64,000 nucleotides of DNA from Blautia_A aquisgranensis (lineage in GTDB: Bacteria > Bacillota > Clostridia > Lachnospirales > Lachnospiraceae). The position numbers and the translations under genes are program-made. This document shows positions 1 through 7,928 of this stretch, one piece after another. The stretch is taken from the NCBI RefSeq assembly GCF_040096615.1, contig NZ_JBBMEJ010000017.1, positions 18,120 through 82,119 on the forward strand, given 5' to 3'. Within the stretch, counting starts at the first letter, position 1, and each line of letters starts with the position of its first letter. The notes under the pieces are model-generated. The model ran no database searches, was not told the DNA's origin, and saw only the letters and a list, made by a program, of their open reading frames with translations.

Positions 1-382
1 TAATAAGGGGTTTCTGGTTCTGGTCGGCGTTAGCCGTGAAGATACAAAAGAAGATGCTGACTGGTATCTGAAGAAGCTTCTGGGACTTAGAATCTTCGAA
101 GATGAAAACGGAAAGACCAATTTATCCCTGGCAGATGTAAACGGAGAATTGCTTCTTGTTTCACAGTTTACCTTATATGCAAATTGCCGAAAAGGAAACA
201 GACCAAGCTTTATTGAAGCCGGTTCTCCGGATGAGGCAAATCATCTGTACGAATACATTATTTCAGAAGCCAAAAAACAGGTTCCAGTTGTAGAACACGG
301 AATTTTCGGAGCAGACATGAAAGTTTCATTAGAAAACGACGGACCATTTACAATTATTTTTGATGAGAGCATGAAGAAATAA
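1..382 (+). CDS. dtd: D-aminoacyl-tRNA deacylase (5' end cut by window)
   Basis: Dtd hydrolyses D-amino acids wrongly attached to tRNA and acts in the cytosol. The frame is open from base 2, so the start codon and roughly the first 25 residues lie upstream of the window. Visible family motifs are the SQFTLYA segment that carries the catalytic threonine region, NRPSF just after it, and the late NDGPFTI segment (the Gly-Pro substrate-pocket motif). The protein ends at the normal family length. A hairpin terminator follows directly. In Firmicutes dtd often sits behind relA; that neighbour would be outside the window. Confidence 0.93.
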   Translation, partial: NKGFLVLVGVSREDTKEDADWYLKKLLGLRIFEDENGKTNLSLADVNGELLLVSQFTLYANCRKGNRPSFIEAGSPDEANHLYEYIISEAKKQVPVVEHGIFGADMKVSLENDGPFTIIFDESMKK

Positions 383-404
383 TAATCAAAACATTGATCA
401 ATGT

Positions 405-433
405 AAGTGCTTCCTGAGGGAGGCACTTTATTT
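405..433 (+). terminator. intrinsic terminator after dtd
   Basis: AAGTGCTTCC pairs with GGAGGCACTT (one G-T pair) across a short TGAG loop and is followed by a T-rich stretch. It lies 23 bases after the dtd stop codon. Confidence 0.7.
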
Positions 434-576
434 GCAGTTTACAGTAAAAATAAACAAAATCATAAGAAGTGGCTGGTTTCATTGTTCATCTATTTGAAAA
501 ACTCGGGTTTGTCGTATAGATATAGATGAGCAGAAAAACCACTTCTTCAGCACAGATTTTAATCAAAGGAGTTTTT

Positions 577-1638
577 ATGGATAACAAAATCACATACCAC
601 GAACAAAATGACATAAACAATACTTTAAAGCTCCGTGAAGTTTTAAAAACACTCCCTCCGTTTTGCAGGGATTATTTCCGGGCTATTGATGCAACGACTA
701 CAACAAAAACAAGAATTTCCTATGCATATGACATCCGTATATTTTTTCAGTTTCTGTTAGATCAGAATCCAATGTTCAAGGATAAATCCATGACGGATTT
801 TACAGTTGATGTTTTGGATCAGATCAAAGCTGTTGATCTCGAGGAATACGAAGAATATCTGAAAGTTTATAAATCAGTTGACTCTTCCAAAACCGAAACA
901 AACGGTGAACGAGGCGTCAAACGTAAAATTTCGGCTTTGCGGAGTTTCTACGCTTACTATTATAAACATGAAATGATCACTACCAATCCGTCGGTTTTGA
1001 TCGATGTGCCTAAGATTCATGATAAAAACATTATCCGCCTGGATACAGATGAAGTTGTCATGCTTCTTGACTATATTGAACATTGCGGTGATACTCTGAC
1101 CGGCCAGAAACGCATGTACCATGAAAAAACAAAGGACAGAGATCTTGCTATTGTAACTCTCCTGCTTGGTACGGGAATCCGTGTATCAGAATGTGTTGGC
1201 CTGGATGTTGAGGACGTGGATTTTAAAAATAACGGAATCAAGGTTACACGAAAAGGCGGAAATGAAATGGTTGTATATTTCGGTCCTGAAGTGGAAAAAG
1301 CCTTAAAAAAATATCTTGAAGTCAGAGAAAGCATTGCGCCTCTGGCTGGACATGAACATGCTCTCTTCTATTCTACCCAGCGCCGCCGAATCGGTGTTCA
1401 GGCAATTGAAAATCTGGTGAAAAAATATGCCAGAGAAGTTACAACGACCAAAAAAATCACACCTCATAAGCTTCGAAGCACCTACGGCACAGCTCTTTAC
1501 CAGGAAACCGGCGATATTTACCTTGTAGCGGACGTTCTTGGCCATAAGGATGTAAATACTACCAAGAAGCATTACGCAGCTCTGGACGATGCCAGACGGC
1601 GTCAGGCAGCCAAAGCTGTTCGTCTCCGTGAAGACTGA
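577..1638 (+). CDS. tyrosine recombinase, XerC/XerD-like, stand-alone
   Basis: Phage-integrase-fold recombinase of 353 residues with an N-terminal SAM-like core-binding domain (about residues 20-130) and a C-terminal catalytic domain. All catalytic residues are visible: Arg in GTGIRVSE, Lys in the RKGG strand, HKLR, the GHKD histidine and the Tyr in KKHYAALD. An ATG lies upstream at 526, but the one at 577 has AAAGGAG six bases before it, so 577 is chosen. No transposon genes flank it and it sits between dtd and a convergent small gene, so a chromosomal Xer-type role (dimer resolution) is more likely than a phage integrase. Which of XerC/XerD/XerS it corresponds to cannot be told from the sequence alone. 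Confidence 0.88.
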   Translation: MDNKITYHEQNDINNTLKLREVLKTLPPFCRDYFRAIDATTTTKTRISYAYDIRIFFQFLLDQNPMFKDKSMTDFTVDVLDQIKAVDLEEYEEYLKVYKSVDSSKTETNGERGVKRKISALRSFYAYYYKHEMITTNPSVLIDVPKIHDKNIIRLDTDEVVMLLDYIEHCGDTLTGQKRMYHEKTKDRDLAIVTLLLGTGIRVSECVGLDVEDVDFKNNGIKVTRKGGNEMVVYFGPEVEKALKKYLEVRESIAPLAGHEHALFYSTQRRRIGVQAIENLVKKYAREVTTTKKITPHKLRSTYGTALYQETGDIYLVADVLGHKDVNTTKKHYAALDDARRRQAAKAVRLRED

Positions 1639-1670
1639 TAAAAATCTATTATGTTATTGCAATTATTAAA

Positions 1671-1718
1671 AGCGGGAAATAATTTACATAAAATATATTA
1701 TGTAAATTATTTCCCGCT
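1671..1718. terminator. long bidirectional terminator
   Basis: A near-perfect 21-base inverted repeat, beginning AGCGGGAAATAATTTACATA and closing with its complement, around a six-base A/T loop. It lies between the convergent recombinase gene and the small gene at 1747-2004 and can serve both. Confidence 0.85.
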
Positions 1719-1746
1719 TATTTAAATCCTTCATATGAAATAATAT

Positions 1747-2004
1747 TTATTCATCAAAGTTTGCTTCAAATACCCCCTCCGAAGTACGCATGGTAAGTAT
1801 GCCCAGATTAAATTCACTGTCCATAATCGTAATATGGTACTCGAATATCACATCATCATCAAATTTGGAAAGAAGAACATAACTTCCATTCTCTTTTCCG
1901 TCGATCTGATCGCAGATGTCATCGTAAACTTCTTCACCGGAGATCTTTCTCGGGTATCCGCTGGCTTTAATCTTCTCTTCGATTGCTTTATACAATTCTT
2001 CCAT
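1747..2004 (-). CDS. small acidic conserved hypothetical protein
   Basis: An 85-residue acidic protein that I cannot assign to a named family. It has an N-terminal amphipathic helix (MEELYKAIEEKIKASG), a middle part rich in Asp and Gly and a C-terminal beta-rich part ending in FDE. AAAGGAT lies about ten bases before the ATG. No signal peptide or membrane segment is present. It is downstream of rhaD on the same strand, but a 93-base gap holds a TATGATAAT-like -10 element, so it may have its own promoter. Confidence 0.7.
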   Translation of the reverse strand: MEELYKAIEEKIKASGYPRKISGEEVYDDICDQIDGKENGSYVLLSKFDDDVIFEYHITIMDSEFNLGILTMRTSEGVFEANFDE

Positions 2005-2097
2005 TGTGTGTTTCTATCCTTTCTGATATTTTTTGATAAAATTAATAAAATTATCATACCAGATTTGCCCGGAAAAATCAGCAACTATTTCACAGGA

Positions 2098-2928
2098 TCA
2101 TTTTTTCTCGTAAAGAAATTCCTCCGGAAGCGTAACCTTGAAATCCTTTGCCAGTGCACGGAAATCATTCGGAGTGATCGTCTGAAGTTTATGCGGAGTC
2201 ATAGATAATATCTTAACCAGGATTTCAGCAGATTTTTCTACAGTATGGAGCAGCCCGAAAGTCAGATCGAAATCTTCTCCTGAACAGAACATTCCGTGGT
2301 GAGCCCAGATAACAACATCATATTTTTTCATCAGTTCCGCTGTTTTGATCGCAATGTCTCTTCCGCCAGGAACCATCCATCCGATGACGCCGACACCATC
2401 CGGAAAAACAACAGGGCATTCTGTTGCAGACTCCCACAGTTCTCTTGTAAATACCTTATCATCCAGCGGAAGAACAAAAGTCAATGCAATAGTGTTGGTA
2501 GTGTGTGCATGGTAGATAACACGATGTCTTCCGTTCGTGAGCTTTTTCTTAACCTCATGGTTCATAAGGTGGGTAGGCAGCTCGCTGGTCGGCCGTCCGC
2601 CTTCTACAAGTCCCCAGCGGATACGATAGTTTGTTCCGGTTTCATCAAGCTCGATGATCGCGAGACATACTTCCGGGTCAACGATAATGTTACGGAAGTA
2701 TTTACCGCTTCCGGTTACCAGGAAAAATTCTCCGGCAAGGCCCGGAACCTCCACACCGATCGGGGTCCATTCGCCGGGAGCGTTCAGACGTGGGCGGATC
2801 ATCTCTACTTCTTCTGCTTTCAGACGGTAGCTTAAGTTTCCACCGTTTCTTTCGTGCCATCCCTGCTGATATCCATCATCTGCCATTTTGATAAAGCCCT
2901 GTACAAATTTTGATTCAAGAATTTTCAT
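2098..2928 (-). CDS. rhaD: rhamnulose-1-phosphate aldolase
   Basis: Class II aldolase that splits L-rhamnulose-1-phosphate to dihydroxyacetone phosphate and L-lactaldehyde, the last cytosolic step of rhamnose breakdown. The 276-residue length matches the E. coli enzyme (274). Visible signatures are GNLSYR near the N-terminus (phosphate binding), the metal-site histidines of YHAHTTN and WAHHGMF, and the acid/base region TSELPTH. No rhaA or rhaB gene is next to it, so the rest of the pathway is encoded elsewhere. A strong promoter followed by repeated AACAACA half-sites lies upstream, which points to repression in the absence of inducer. Confidence 0.95.
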   Translation of the reverse strand: MKILESKFVQGFIKMADDGYQQGWHERNGGNLSYRLKAEEVEMIRPRLNAPGEWTPIGVEVPGLAGEFFLVTGSGKYFRNIIVDPEVCLAIIELDETGTNYRIRWGLVEGGRPTSELPTHLMNHEVKKKLTNGRHRVIYHAHTTNTIALTFVLPLDDKVFTRELWESATECPVVFPDGVGVIGWMVPGGRDIAIKTAELMKKYDVVIWAHHGMFCSGEDFDLTFGLLHTVEKSAEILVKILSMTPHKLQTITPNDFRALAKDFKVTLPEEFLYEKK

Positions 2929-3010
2929 GATATATTTCCTCCTGTATTAACTCTAGTCAATCAGACATTTCGGTTAAATGAATATTGTAATTCATCTTTT
3001 ATTCCAAAAT

Positions 3011-3058
3011 GTTGTTTGTTGTTGTATTTCTTTTTTGCTTGTGTTGTTTTATGTTGTT
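3011..3058 (-). promoter_or_regulatory. repeat-type operator array before rhaD
   Basis: Four GTTGTT boxes (AACAAC on the coding strand) start at 3011, 3018, 3043 and 3053, between the promoter and rhaD. Short tandem ACAAC-type half-sites are the usual binding pattern of DeoR-family sugar repressors, several of which control rhamnose genes in Firmicutes. Because the boxes begin just after the predicted transcription start, a bound protein would block initiation or clearance. Confidence 0.55.
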
Positions 3059-3067
3059 TACATGATA

Positions 3068-3096
3068 ATTATATGTCTGTTTCTGTGGTTTGTAAA
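3068..3096 (-). promoter_or_regulatory. sigma-A promoter of rhaD
   Basis: On the minus strand TTTACA (3096-3091) and TATAAT (3073-3068) are separated by exactly 17 bases. The transcription start would be near 3061, about 130 bases before rhaD. The rest of the roughly 430-base gap between rhaD and degV is AT-rich and holds no gene that I can see. Confidence 0.75.
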
Positions 3097-3276
3097 TACT
3101 TTTTTTAAAAAAATATGCACAAATCCACATATAAATAATGTAGATATATTATAATCATTCAACAAACCACATGCTTTATGACGAAATCAGTCATGAATAG
3201 CCATATATAAATCTATATCTCATATTCTTTTCTTTATCTTTCACCAAAACAGCAACCAAAACCTCAAATAATAAAA

Positions 3277-3323
3277 AAAGTCCTGTATATGCGTGAAATA
3301 TCACCCCGCATATACAGAACTTT
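3277..3323 (-). terminator. terminator after degV
   Basis: AAAGTCCTGTATATGCG pairs with CGCATATACAGAACTTT with one mismatch. On the minus strand it is followed by seven T residues. It lies about 40 bases past the degV stop. Confidence 0.8.
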
Positions 3324-3365
3324 ATAGGAACGATTTATATACCATACCTCCTGACAGATATTTAC

Positions 3366-4238
3366 TTATAACGGCATGCAGGAGCATCCGATGCCGAGGC
3401 CGTCCGGACCGATGTGGCAGGAAAGTCCCAGTGAAAGATCATCGCACATAACTTCCATGCCCGGAAAGCTTTCTTTGATCTGTGCGACCCAGTCAGCAGT
3501 AACCTCTTCAGTACTGCTGGAAGCTGCCATAAGATAAACTTTTCCTGCTGCATACTCTTCCTTAAAAGTGGTCTCCAGCTCCGTGTGCATGGCATCGATC
3601 ATAGCTTTCCTCGATTTTTTCATGCCTCTGCACTTCTGAAATACATCCAGTTTACCGGTACCGAATTTCATAACCGGCTTGATGTTGAGGAGATTTGCAG
3701 CCAGAGCCGCACTGGATTTAATACGTCCTCCTCTTTTCAGATATTCCAGGGTACTTAAACCTACATAGATCACCATTTTATCACGAGAAACTTCTAGGAT
3801 ATTTTTAACCTGAGAAGCAGAATAGCCTTTTTCGACAAGCTCAATGGCATCCAGAACAGAGCGATGAAGAGGTGTAGAAACCCGCCCATTGTCTACTACA
3901 AAAACCTTATTTTCGTACTTGGACTCTCTGGATAAAGCAGCCGCAGTCATGCAGGAACCGCTTAAACCACTGCTGAGGGGAATATAAACGATCTGCTCAT
4001 AAATTTTCAGCATCTCATCCCACATTTCCATAACCTCGGATGGGGACGGCTGAGAAGTTGACACATCGGCTCCTTCTCTTAAGTTTTCATAAAATCCGGC
4101 TCTGGAGAAATCCAGATCTTCCTGGAAAAGTTCTCCATTCAGATAAAAAGGCATGGGCAGTACATGGATATCAAGCTCCTCCGCTTCTTTTTTTAAAATT
4201 CCACTGTGACTGTCTGCCATGATTCCAATCTTTTTCAT
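3366..4238 (-). CDS. DegV family fatty-acid-binding protein
   Basis: A 290-residue DegV/FakB-fold protein. Family members bind a fatty acid and some present it to the FakA kinase. The N-terminal strand KIGIMADSHSGI, the SSGLSGSCMTA loop that binds the carboxylate, and the YLKRGGRI motif are all visible. No fakA gene lies nearby, so the protein may be an unlinked FakB or a DegV with another role. A good start context (AGGAGATATAAG) precedes the ATG, and the gene is monocistronic with its own terminator. Confidence 0.9.
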   Translation of the reverse strand: MKKIGIMADSHSGILKKEAEELDIHVLPMPFYLNGELFQEDLDFSRAGFYENLREGADVSTSQPSPSEVMEMWDEMLKIYEQIVYIPLSSGLSGSCMTAAALSRESKYENKVFVVDNGRVSTPLHRSVLDAIELVEKGYSASQVKNILEVSRDKMVIYVGLSTLEYLKRGGRIKSSAALAANLLNIKPVMKFGTGKLDVFQKCRGMKKSRKAMIDAMHTELETTFKEEYAAGKVYLMAASSSTEEVTADWVAQIKESFPGMEVMCDDLSLGLSCHIGPDGLGIGCSCMPL

Positions 4239-4281
4239 ATCTTATATCTCCTGTAGATCATCATTAGTTATATTCCAAAAT

Positions 4282-4890
4282 TCAATTTGCCTGATAAAGA
4301 AATATCGTTTCACGGAACCGTTTTTTATTCAGTTCGCGCATCTGAGAAGTTTCGTTTTTCTTTATAAATCCATGAGCTTCCATAAATGAACGATGATCCA
4401 TCTGATCCATATATATGGAATAAGTATTGCGCTCATTTTGGGAAAGCTGCGCCAGCAGACCCGAACCGATTCCATTACGGCGATAGTCTTTGCTTACATA
4501 AAGAAAAAGAATCTGATTTTCTGAATCTGTTGTCAGCTTCTGCTGCATCTGCCGGATCTGGCTGAAGTGCTCTAGATTTTTCCGTCCTTCACCGGAAAGT
4601 TTCAGGCGAAGAAAATGGTACACTTTTTTCAGCCGACAAACAGGTGCCGGATGTCCGGCTTTTTGTTTTCCGGTTATCAGAACACCAACTGTCTGGTCGC
4701 GGTAGGTTGCAACTGTGATCTGGTTCCGGTGAATCATATAATCATAAAACATAATCTTTGTCAGATGTTTTTCTGTGTGTGGTTCTTCGAATTCCCAGCG
4801 GTCATGGTAATTTTTTCTGATGAATTCCTGAATAAAAGGAAAATCCTTTTTTACTGCCTTTCTGTAGGCAGGCTCTTTTTTTAACTGCAT
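4282..4890 (-). CDS. GNAT family N-acetyltransferase
   Basis: Predicted cytosolic acetyl-CoA-dependent acetyltransferase of 202 residues. The acetyl-CoA-binding motif A is FLYVSKDYRRNGIGSGLL (the RRNGIG loop) at about residues 130-150, followed by the motif B helix. The frame is open further upstream, but the ATG at 4890 has CAGGAG eight bases before it, and the upstream residues are low-complexity and overlap a promoter, so the shorter protein is chosen. The substrate is unknown. The gene has its own promoter with a palindromic box. Confidence 0.82.
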   Translation of the reverse strand: MQLKKEPAYRKAVKKDFPFIQEFIRKNYHDRWEFEEPHTEKHLTKIMFYDYMIHRNQITVATYRDQTVGVLITGKQKAGHPAPVCRLKKVYHFLRLKLSGEGRKNLEHFSQIRQMQQKLTTDSENQILFLYVSKDYRRNGIGSGLLAQLSQNERNTYSIYMDQMDHRSFMEAHGFIKKNETSQMRELNKKRFRETIFLYQAN

Positions 4891-4951
4891 ACTGATATTC
4901 TCCTGAATTGTTATAGGTAAGCAAATATTGGTCATTCTGCTACTGTATACT

Positions 4952-5001
4952 GTAATATAAGTTTTGCAACTGAATATCAACTGTTTCTCAACAATTGTTG
5001 A
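4952..5001 (-). promoter_or_regulatory. promoter with palindromic box before the GNAT gene
   Basis: TTGATA (4980-4975) and TATTAC (4957-4952) are 17 bases apart on the minus strand. Seven bases upstream of the -35 lies the perfect 14-base palindrome TCAACAATTGTTGA (4988-5001). A palindrome with a CAATTG centre resembles MarR-family operators. The binding protein is not identified. Confidence 0.5.
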
Positions 5002-5034
5002 TGTTGGAGAAATATTTTGTACAAAACAAAAAAT

Positions 5035-5065
5035 ACAGGCATGCAAAAAAATCATGCACACCTGT
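5035..5065 (-). terminator. terminator after the histidine kinase gene
   Basis: On the minus strand ACAGGTGTGCA pairs with TGCATGCCTGT over 11 positions (two G-T pairs), followed by ATTTTTTG. It begins about 25 bases after the kinase stop codon. Confidence 0.75.
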
Positions 5066-5089
5066 ATCTGGTCTGAAAAAATGCTCATT

Positions 5090-6091
5090 TTATAAAGTTA
5101 CTGTAAAACGACAGCCTCCATCAGGAATATTTTCGGCAGTAATGCTTCCTTTACACAAATTCAGAATCTGCTTTACCAGAGCAAGCCCCAGCCCATTCCC
5201 CTCCTGTTTATGCGAACTATCTTCCTGGTAAAATTTGTCAAAAATATGTTTCAGTGCGTCCTCACTGATCCATGGCCCTTCATTTTCTATTGAAAAGAGG
5301 ATTTTTTTGCCCTCAGGCACCATGCGGATATGGATCGTACCACCGACGGGACTGAACTTTACAGAATTAGAAAGCAGATTATCCCATACATGGCTGATCA
5401 GACTTTCATTTCCCATATATTCAACATCTACCATATCCACATCGAATTCAATCTCTTTTTTTGACCAGTCCGGTTCCAGCAGAACAATGGACTGACGGAT
5501 CTGTTCATCCAGCCGGTACCAGTTCTGCCGTGTCTGGATCGACTGATGCTCAATCTTTGATAAAAGCAGAATATTTCCTGCCAAATGAGAAAGCCTTCGC
5601 GTGTTAAAAAGAATTTTATCAATATATTCTTCCTGTTCTCCTGAAACAGGAACCTCACTATTCTGCAAAAGGGTGGCATAGCCCTCAATCGCGCTGATCG
5701 GGGTTTTGAATTCATGGGAAACATTGGAGACAAAATCTGTCTGCAGAATTTCTGTAGCCTCCAGTTCCTGTACCATCCGATTAAAATTCGTGTAGATATC
5801 CTGAATCTCTTCAAGCTCATTTCCTGCCTTCAGACGAATGGAAAAATCACCTTCTGCTACCTGCTGCATTGCTTTTTTCAGCTTCAGGACAGGTCCAAAA
5901 TACCGGATGCTGAGAAAATTATTAAGGACAATACCTGCGATCACGCTGGAAATAATGATCCATACAGTATAAGGAATGTCGGAAATATGAAGAACATCCA
6001 TAACGAGCCAGGAAACAAATGACACGCAGATCAGTTCCGACATGATCATAAGGATAAAACGCATACGTATACTCAGATGAATCTTTTTCAT
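5090..6091 (-). CDS. membrane sensor histidine kinase
   Basis: Bacterial sensor kinase of 333 residues. Two membrane helices (about 11-33 and 42-62) are joined by a loop of only some eight residues, so there is almost no extracellular domain and the signal is probably sensed in or near the membrane. A HAMP linker (about 63-115), a dimerisation/phosphoacceptor helix with His126 in VSHEFKTP and an ATPase domain with NLLSNSVKF (N box) and GNGLGLALVKQI (G2 box) follow. The ATG overlaps the stop of the response regulator by four bases, so the two are co-translated. Confidence 0.93.
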   Translation of the reverse strand: MKKIHLSIRMRFILMIMSELICVSFVSWLVMDVLHISDIPYTVWIIISSVIAGIVLNNFLSIRYFGPVLKLKKAMQQVAEGDFSIRLKAGNELEEIQDIYTNFNRMVQELEATEILQTDFVSNVSHEFKTPISAIEGYATLLQNSEVPVSGEQEEYIDKILFNTRRLSHLAGNILLLSKIEHQSIQTRQNWYRLDEQIRQSIVLLEPDWSKKEIEFDVDMVDVEYMGNESLISHVWDNLLSNSVKFSPVGGTIHIRMVPEGKKILFSIENEGPWISEDALKHIFDKFYQEDSSHKQEGNGLGLALVKQILNLCKGSITAENIPDGGCRFTVTL

Positions 6092-6759
6092 GCTTTTACC
6101 ACCTTATATCCAACCCCACGGATCGTAACGATCCTGAAATCTGTATTATCACGGAAACGTTCTCTCAGACGGCCGATATGTACATCAACCGTATGAGCAT
6201 CGCTGGAAGAATCATATCCCCAGATATCATCCATCAGCTGCTGCCTGGTAAAAATTTTCCCTGGAAAAGAAATCATCTTATATAAAAGCATGAATTCTTT
6301 CTGCGGAAGAACCATCGTCTCATCCGGAGTATATACAGTCAGAGAATCGCATTCCAGTATCGTATCCCCAATACGCTGCTTCCGTTCATTGATCATCTGA
6401 GCTCTCCGAAGAAGCGCACCTACACGTAAGACCAACTCATTAATATTTACCGGTTTCACCATGTAATCATCGGTGCCTGAAAGAAATCCCATCCGCATAT
6501 CATCAAAAGCATCCTTAGCTGTGACCATAAGAACCGGTATGGAATCACCGGAATCTCTCAGAGAACGTACCAGCTCATAGCCATCCATATTCGGCATCAT
6601 GATATCGGAAATGATCAGATCATAATAATCATGCTCAAGGGCTACAAGAGCTTCCTGCCCATCCGAAACACCTTTCACGGTATAGCCGTTTTTCAGAAGA
6701 ACATGCCGGAAAAGCTGACGCAGTTCACGGTCATCCTCAGCAATCAGTATTTTAAACAT
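6088..6759 (-). CDS. OmpR/PhoB-type response regulator
   Basis: A 223-residue regulator with an N-terminal receiver domain (acidic pair EDD at 8-10, phosphoacceptor Asp52 in ISDIMMP, conserved TAK) and a C-terminal winged helix (about 125-223, with HTVDVHIGRLRERF and a final RGVGYK). It partners with the kinase directly downstream. Its start is 14 bases from the end of the broken xanthine permease gene upstream, so it may now be read from that gene's old promoter or a new one. The target genes are unknown. Confidence 0.94.
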   Translation of the reverse strand: MFKILIAEDDRELRQLFRHVLLKNGYTVKGVSDGQEALVALEHDYYDLIISDIMMPNMDGYELVRSLRDSGDSIPVLMVTAKDAFDDMRMGFLSGTDDYMVKPVNINELVLRVGALLRRAQMINERKQRIGDTILECDSLTVYTPDETMVLPQKEFMLLYKMISFPGKIFTRQQLMDDIWGYDSSSDAHTVDVHIGRLRERFRDNTDFRIVTIRGVGYKVVKA

Positions 6760-6773
6760 ATTACATCACTATC

Positions 6774-7640
6774 CTACTCTTTTATTTTTTTTTCAATATC
6801 CATATTTTCAGGCAGTATGCAGCTTAAAACAATAGATATGACAAATACAACAGCAACTACATTTTCTGCAAAAACAGACTGTATGATAGATGGGAAAATA
6901 TCCCAGATTCCACTTTCACTTGCCGTAGTAAAACCGATACCCACAGCCAGGGAAAGAGAAACGATCGTAATATTTCTCTGGGAAAAGCCGCAGGATGCAA
7001 TCATCTGTACACCAGAGGTCAAAATAGAGCCAAACATCATAATGGTACATCCGCCCACAACAGAATCCGGAAGTGAGGCAAAGAAATTACCGATCGGCGG
7101 AAGAAGTCCTGCCAGAATCATACATACAGCACCGGTCATGATCGTAAAACGATTTACAACCTTTGTCATAGCAACCAGGCCTACGTTCTGAGAAAACGAG
7201 GTTACAGGCGGACAGCCAAACAAAGAGGAAATGGTGGAAGCATATCCGTCACAGGCCAGTGATCCGGAGATTTTTTTTCCTGTGATCTCCCGGTCCAGTC
7301 CGGATGATACCAGTGCTGAAGTATCACCAATTGTTTCAGCCGCAGATACCAGAAAGATGATATAAGACCACCTATCATAACAGCGCCGATCACAGCAGGG
7401 TACCCATAATTTGCTGCAACAGTGCTTAAAACAGTAACAAAGGTAAAGCTGACGCCCATGACCACTGGAAGCCGGGAACCGATCTTCCAGAGCGGATAAA
7501 GCTGGATCAGAGTGGCGATACCTGCTACAAACATGGCGTTCTGAAGCAGAATGGCAATCTGAGCCTGACTGAGAGCTGGCTGAGCGGAGGCTGCGATCAA
7601 TGTGATCGGAGTCAGAGCTGCTTTGCATTCTTTTAAATTC
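6774..7640 (-). pseudogene. NCS2 xanthine/uracil permease, deleted and frameshifted
   Basis: Two frames carry parts of one nucleobase:cation symporter-2 permease. From about 7645 to 7365 one frame reads KAALTPITLIAAS through the typical LWKIGSRLPVVMG to GAVMIGG. From about 7357 to 6774 another frame resumes with IIFLVSAAETIGDT, GCPPVTSFSQN and the family C-terminus. Compared with intact members (about 450 residues) roughly 160 residues between GAVMIGG and IIFLVS are missing, as is the N-terminal segment with its start codon. The junction is near 7360. The combination of lost N-terminus, internal deletion and frame change makes a sequencing slip unlikely. The product would not be functional. 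Confidence 0.88.
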
Positions 7641-7785
7641 TCCCTTCTTATATATAAGAAAACACTACCTGACTATCATATCACAGATTACATATGGAAA
7701 CCAGACGGATTTTGGTAAATAAATACAATAATAGATAAAATATATCAGAAAATGAATATTTATACACAAAAAATAAAATATCCTA

Positions 7786-7814
7786 TTGCATTTTTATATT
7801 TTTTACTGTAAAAT
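7786..7814 (+). promoter_or_regulatory. promoter of the citrate synthase gene
   Basis: TTGCAT (7786-7791) and TAAAAT (7809-7814) are 17 bases apart. The start point would be near 7821, giving a leader of about 108 bases. The 7641-7785 stretch upstream is AT-rich with no gene seen. Confidence 0.65.
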
Positions 7815-7834
7815 TATTAACCAGGTGAACACAA

Positions 7835-7898
7835 ATGTATGCCATACCCGAACACTGATTACAAAGATGTAACCAATCTGACTGTATCAGTGTTTTTT
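7835..7898 (+). promoter_or_regulatory. leader peptide plus terminator-like hairpin (candidate attenuator)
   Basis: Inside the citrate synthase leader a seven-codon reading frame, MYAIPEH (7835-7858), is preceded by AGGTGA. Its stop codon lies in the left arm of a hairpin: ACACTGATTACA (7853) pairs with TGTATCAGTGT with one bulge and is followed by TTTTTT (7893-7898). That is the form of an intrinsic terminator placed before the gene. The seven codons hold no run of one amino acid, so what would control read-through is unknown. Confidence 0.5.
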
Positions 7899-7928
7899 AA
7901 TATACAATGGGGAAATGAGGAAAAGATT

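Noticed and set aside
526..576. Upstream start of the tyrosine recombinase
   Set aside because: No ribosome site at 526, while AAAGGAG precedes the ATG at 577.
1834..2208. Plus-strand hydrophobic frame of 124 residues
   Set aside because: Antisense to the small acidic gene and the rhaD end; no ribosome site and no recognisable family pattern.
3011..3058. GTTGTT repeats considered as a CRISPR or microsatellite
   Set aside because: Units are only six bases long and unevenly spaced, and they lie exactly downstream of a promoter. An operator array explains them better.
7839..7928. N-terminal extension of citrate synthase from 7839
   Set aside because: It would run through the leader hairpin and has no ribosome site; the ATG at 7929 has GAGGAAA and a normal N-terminus.
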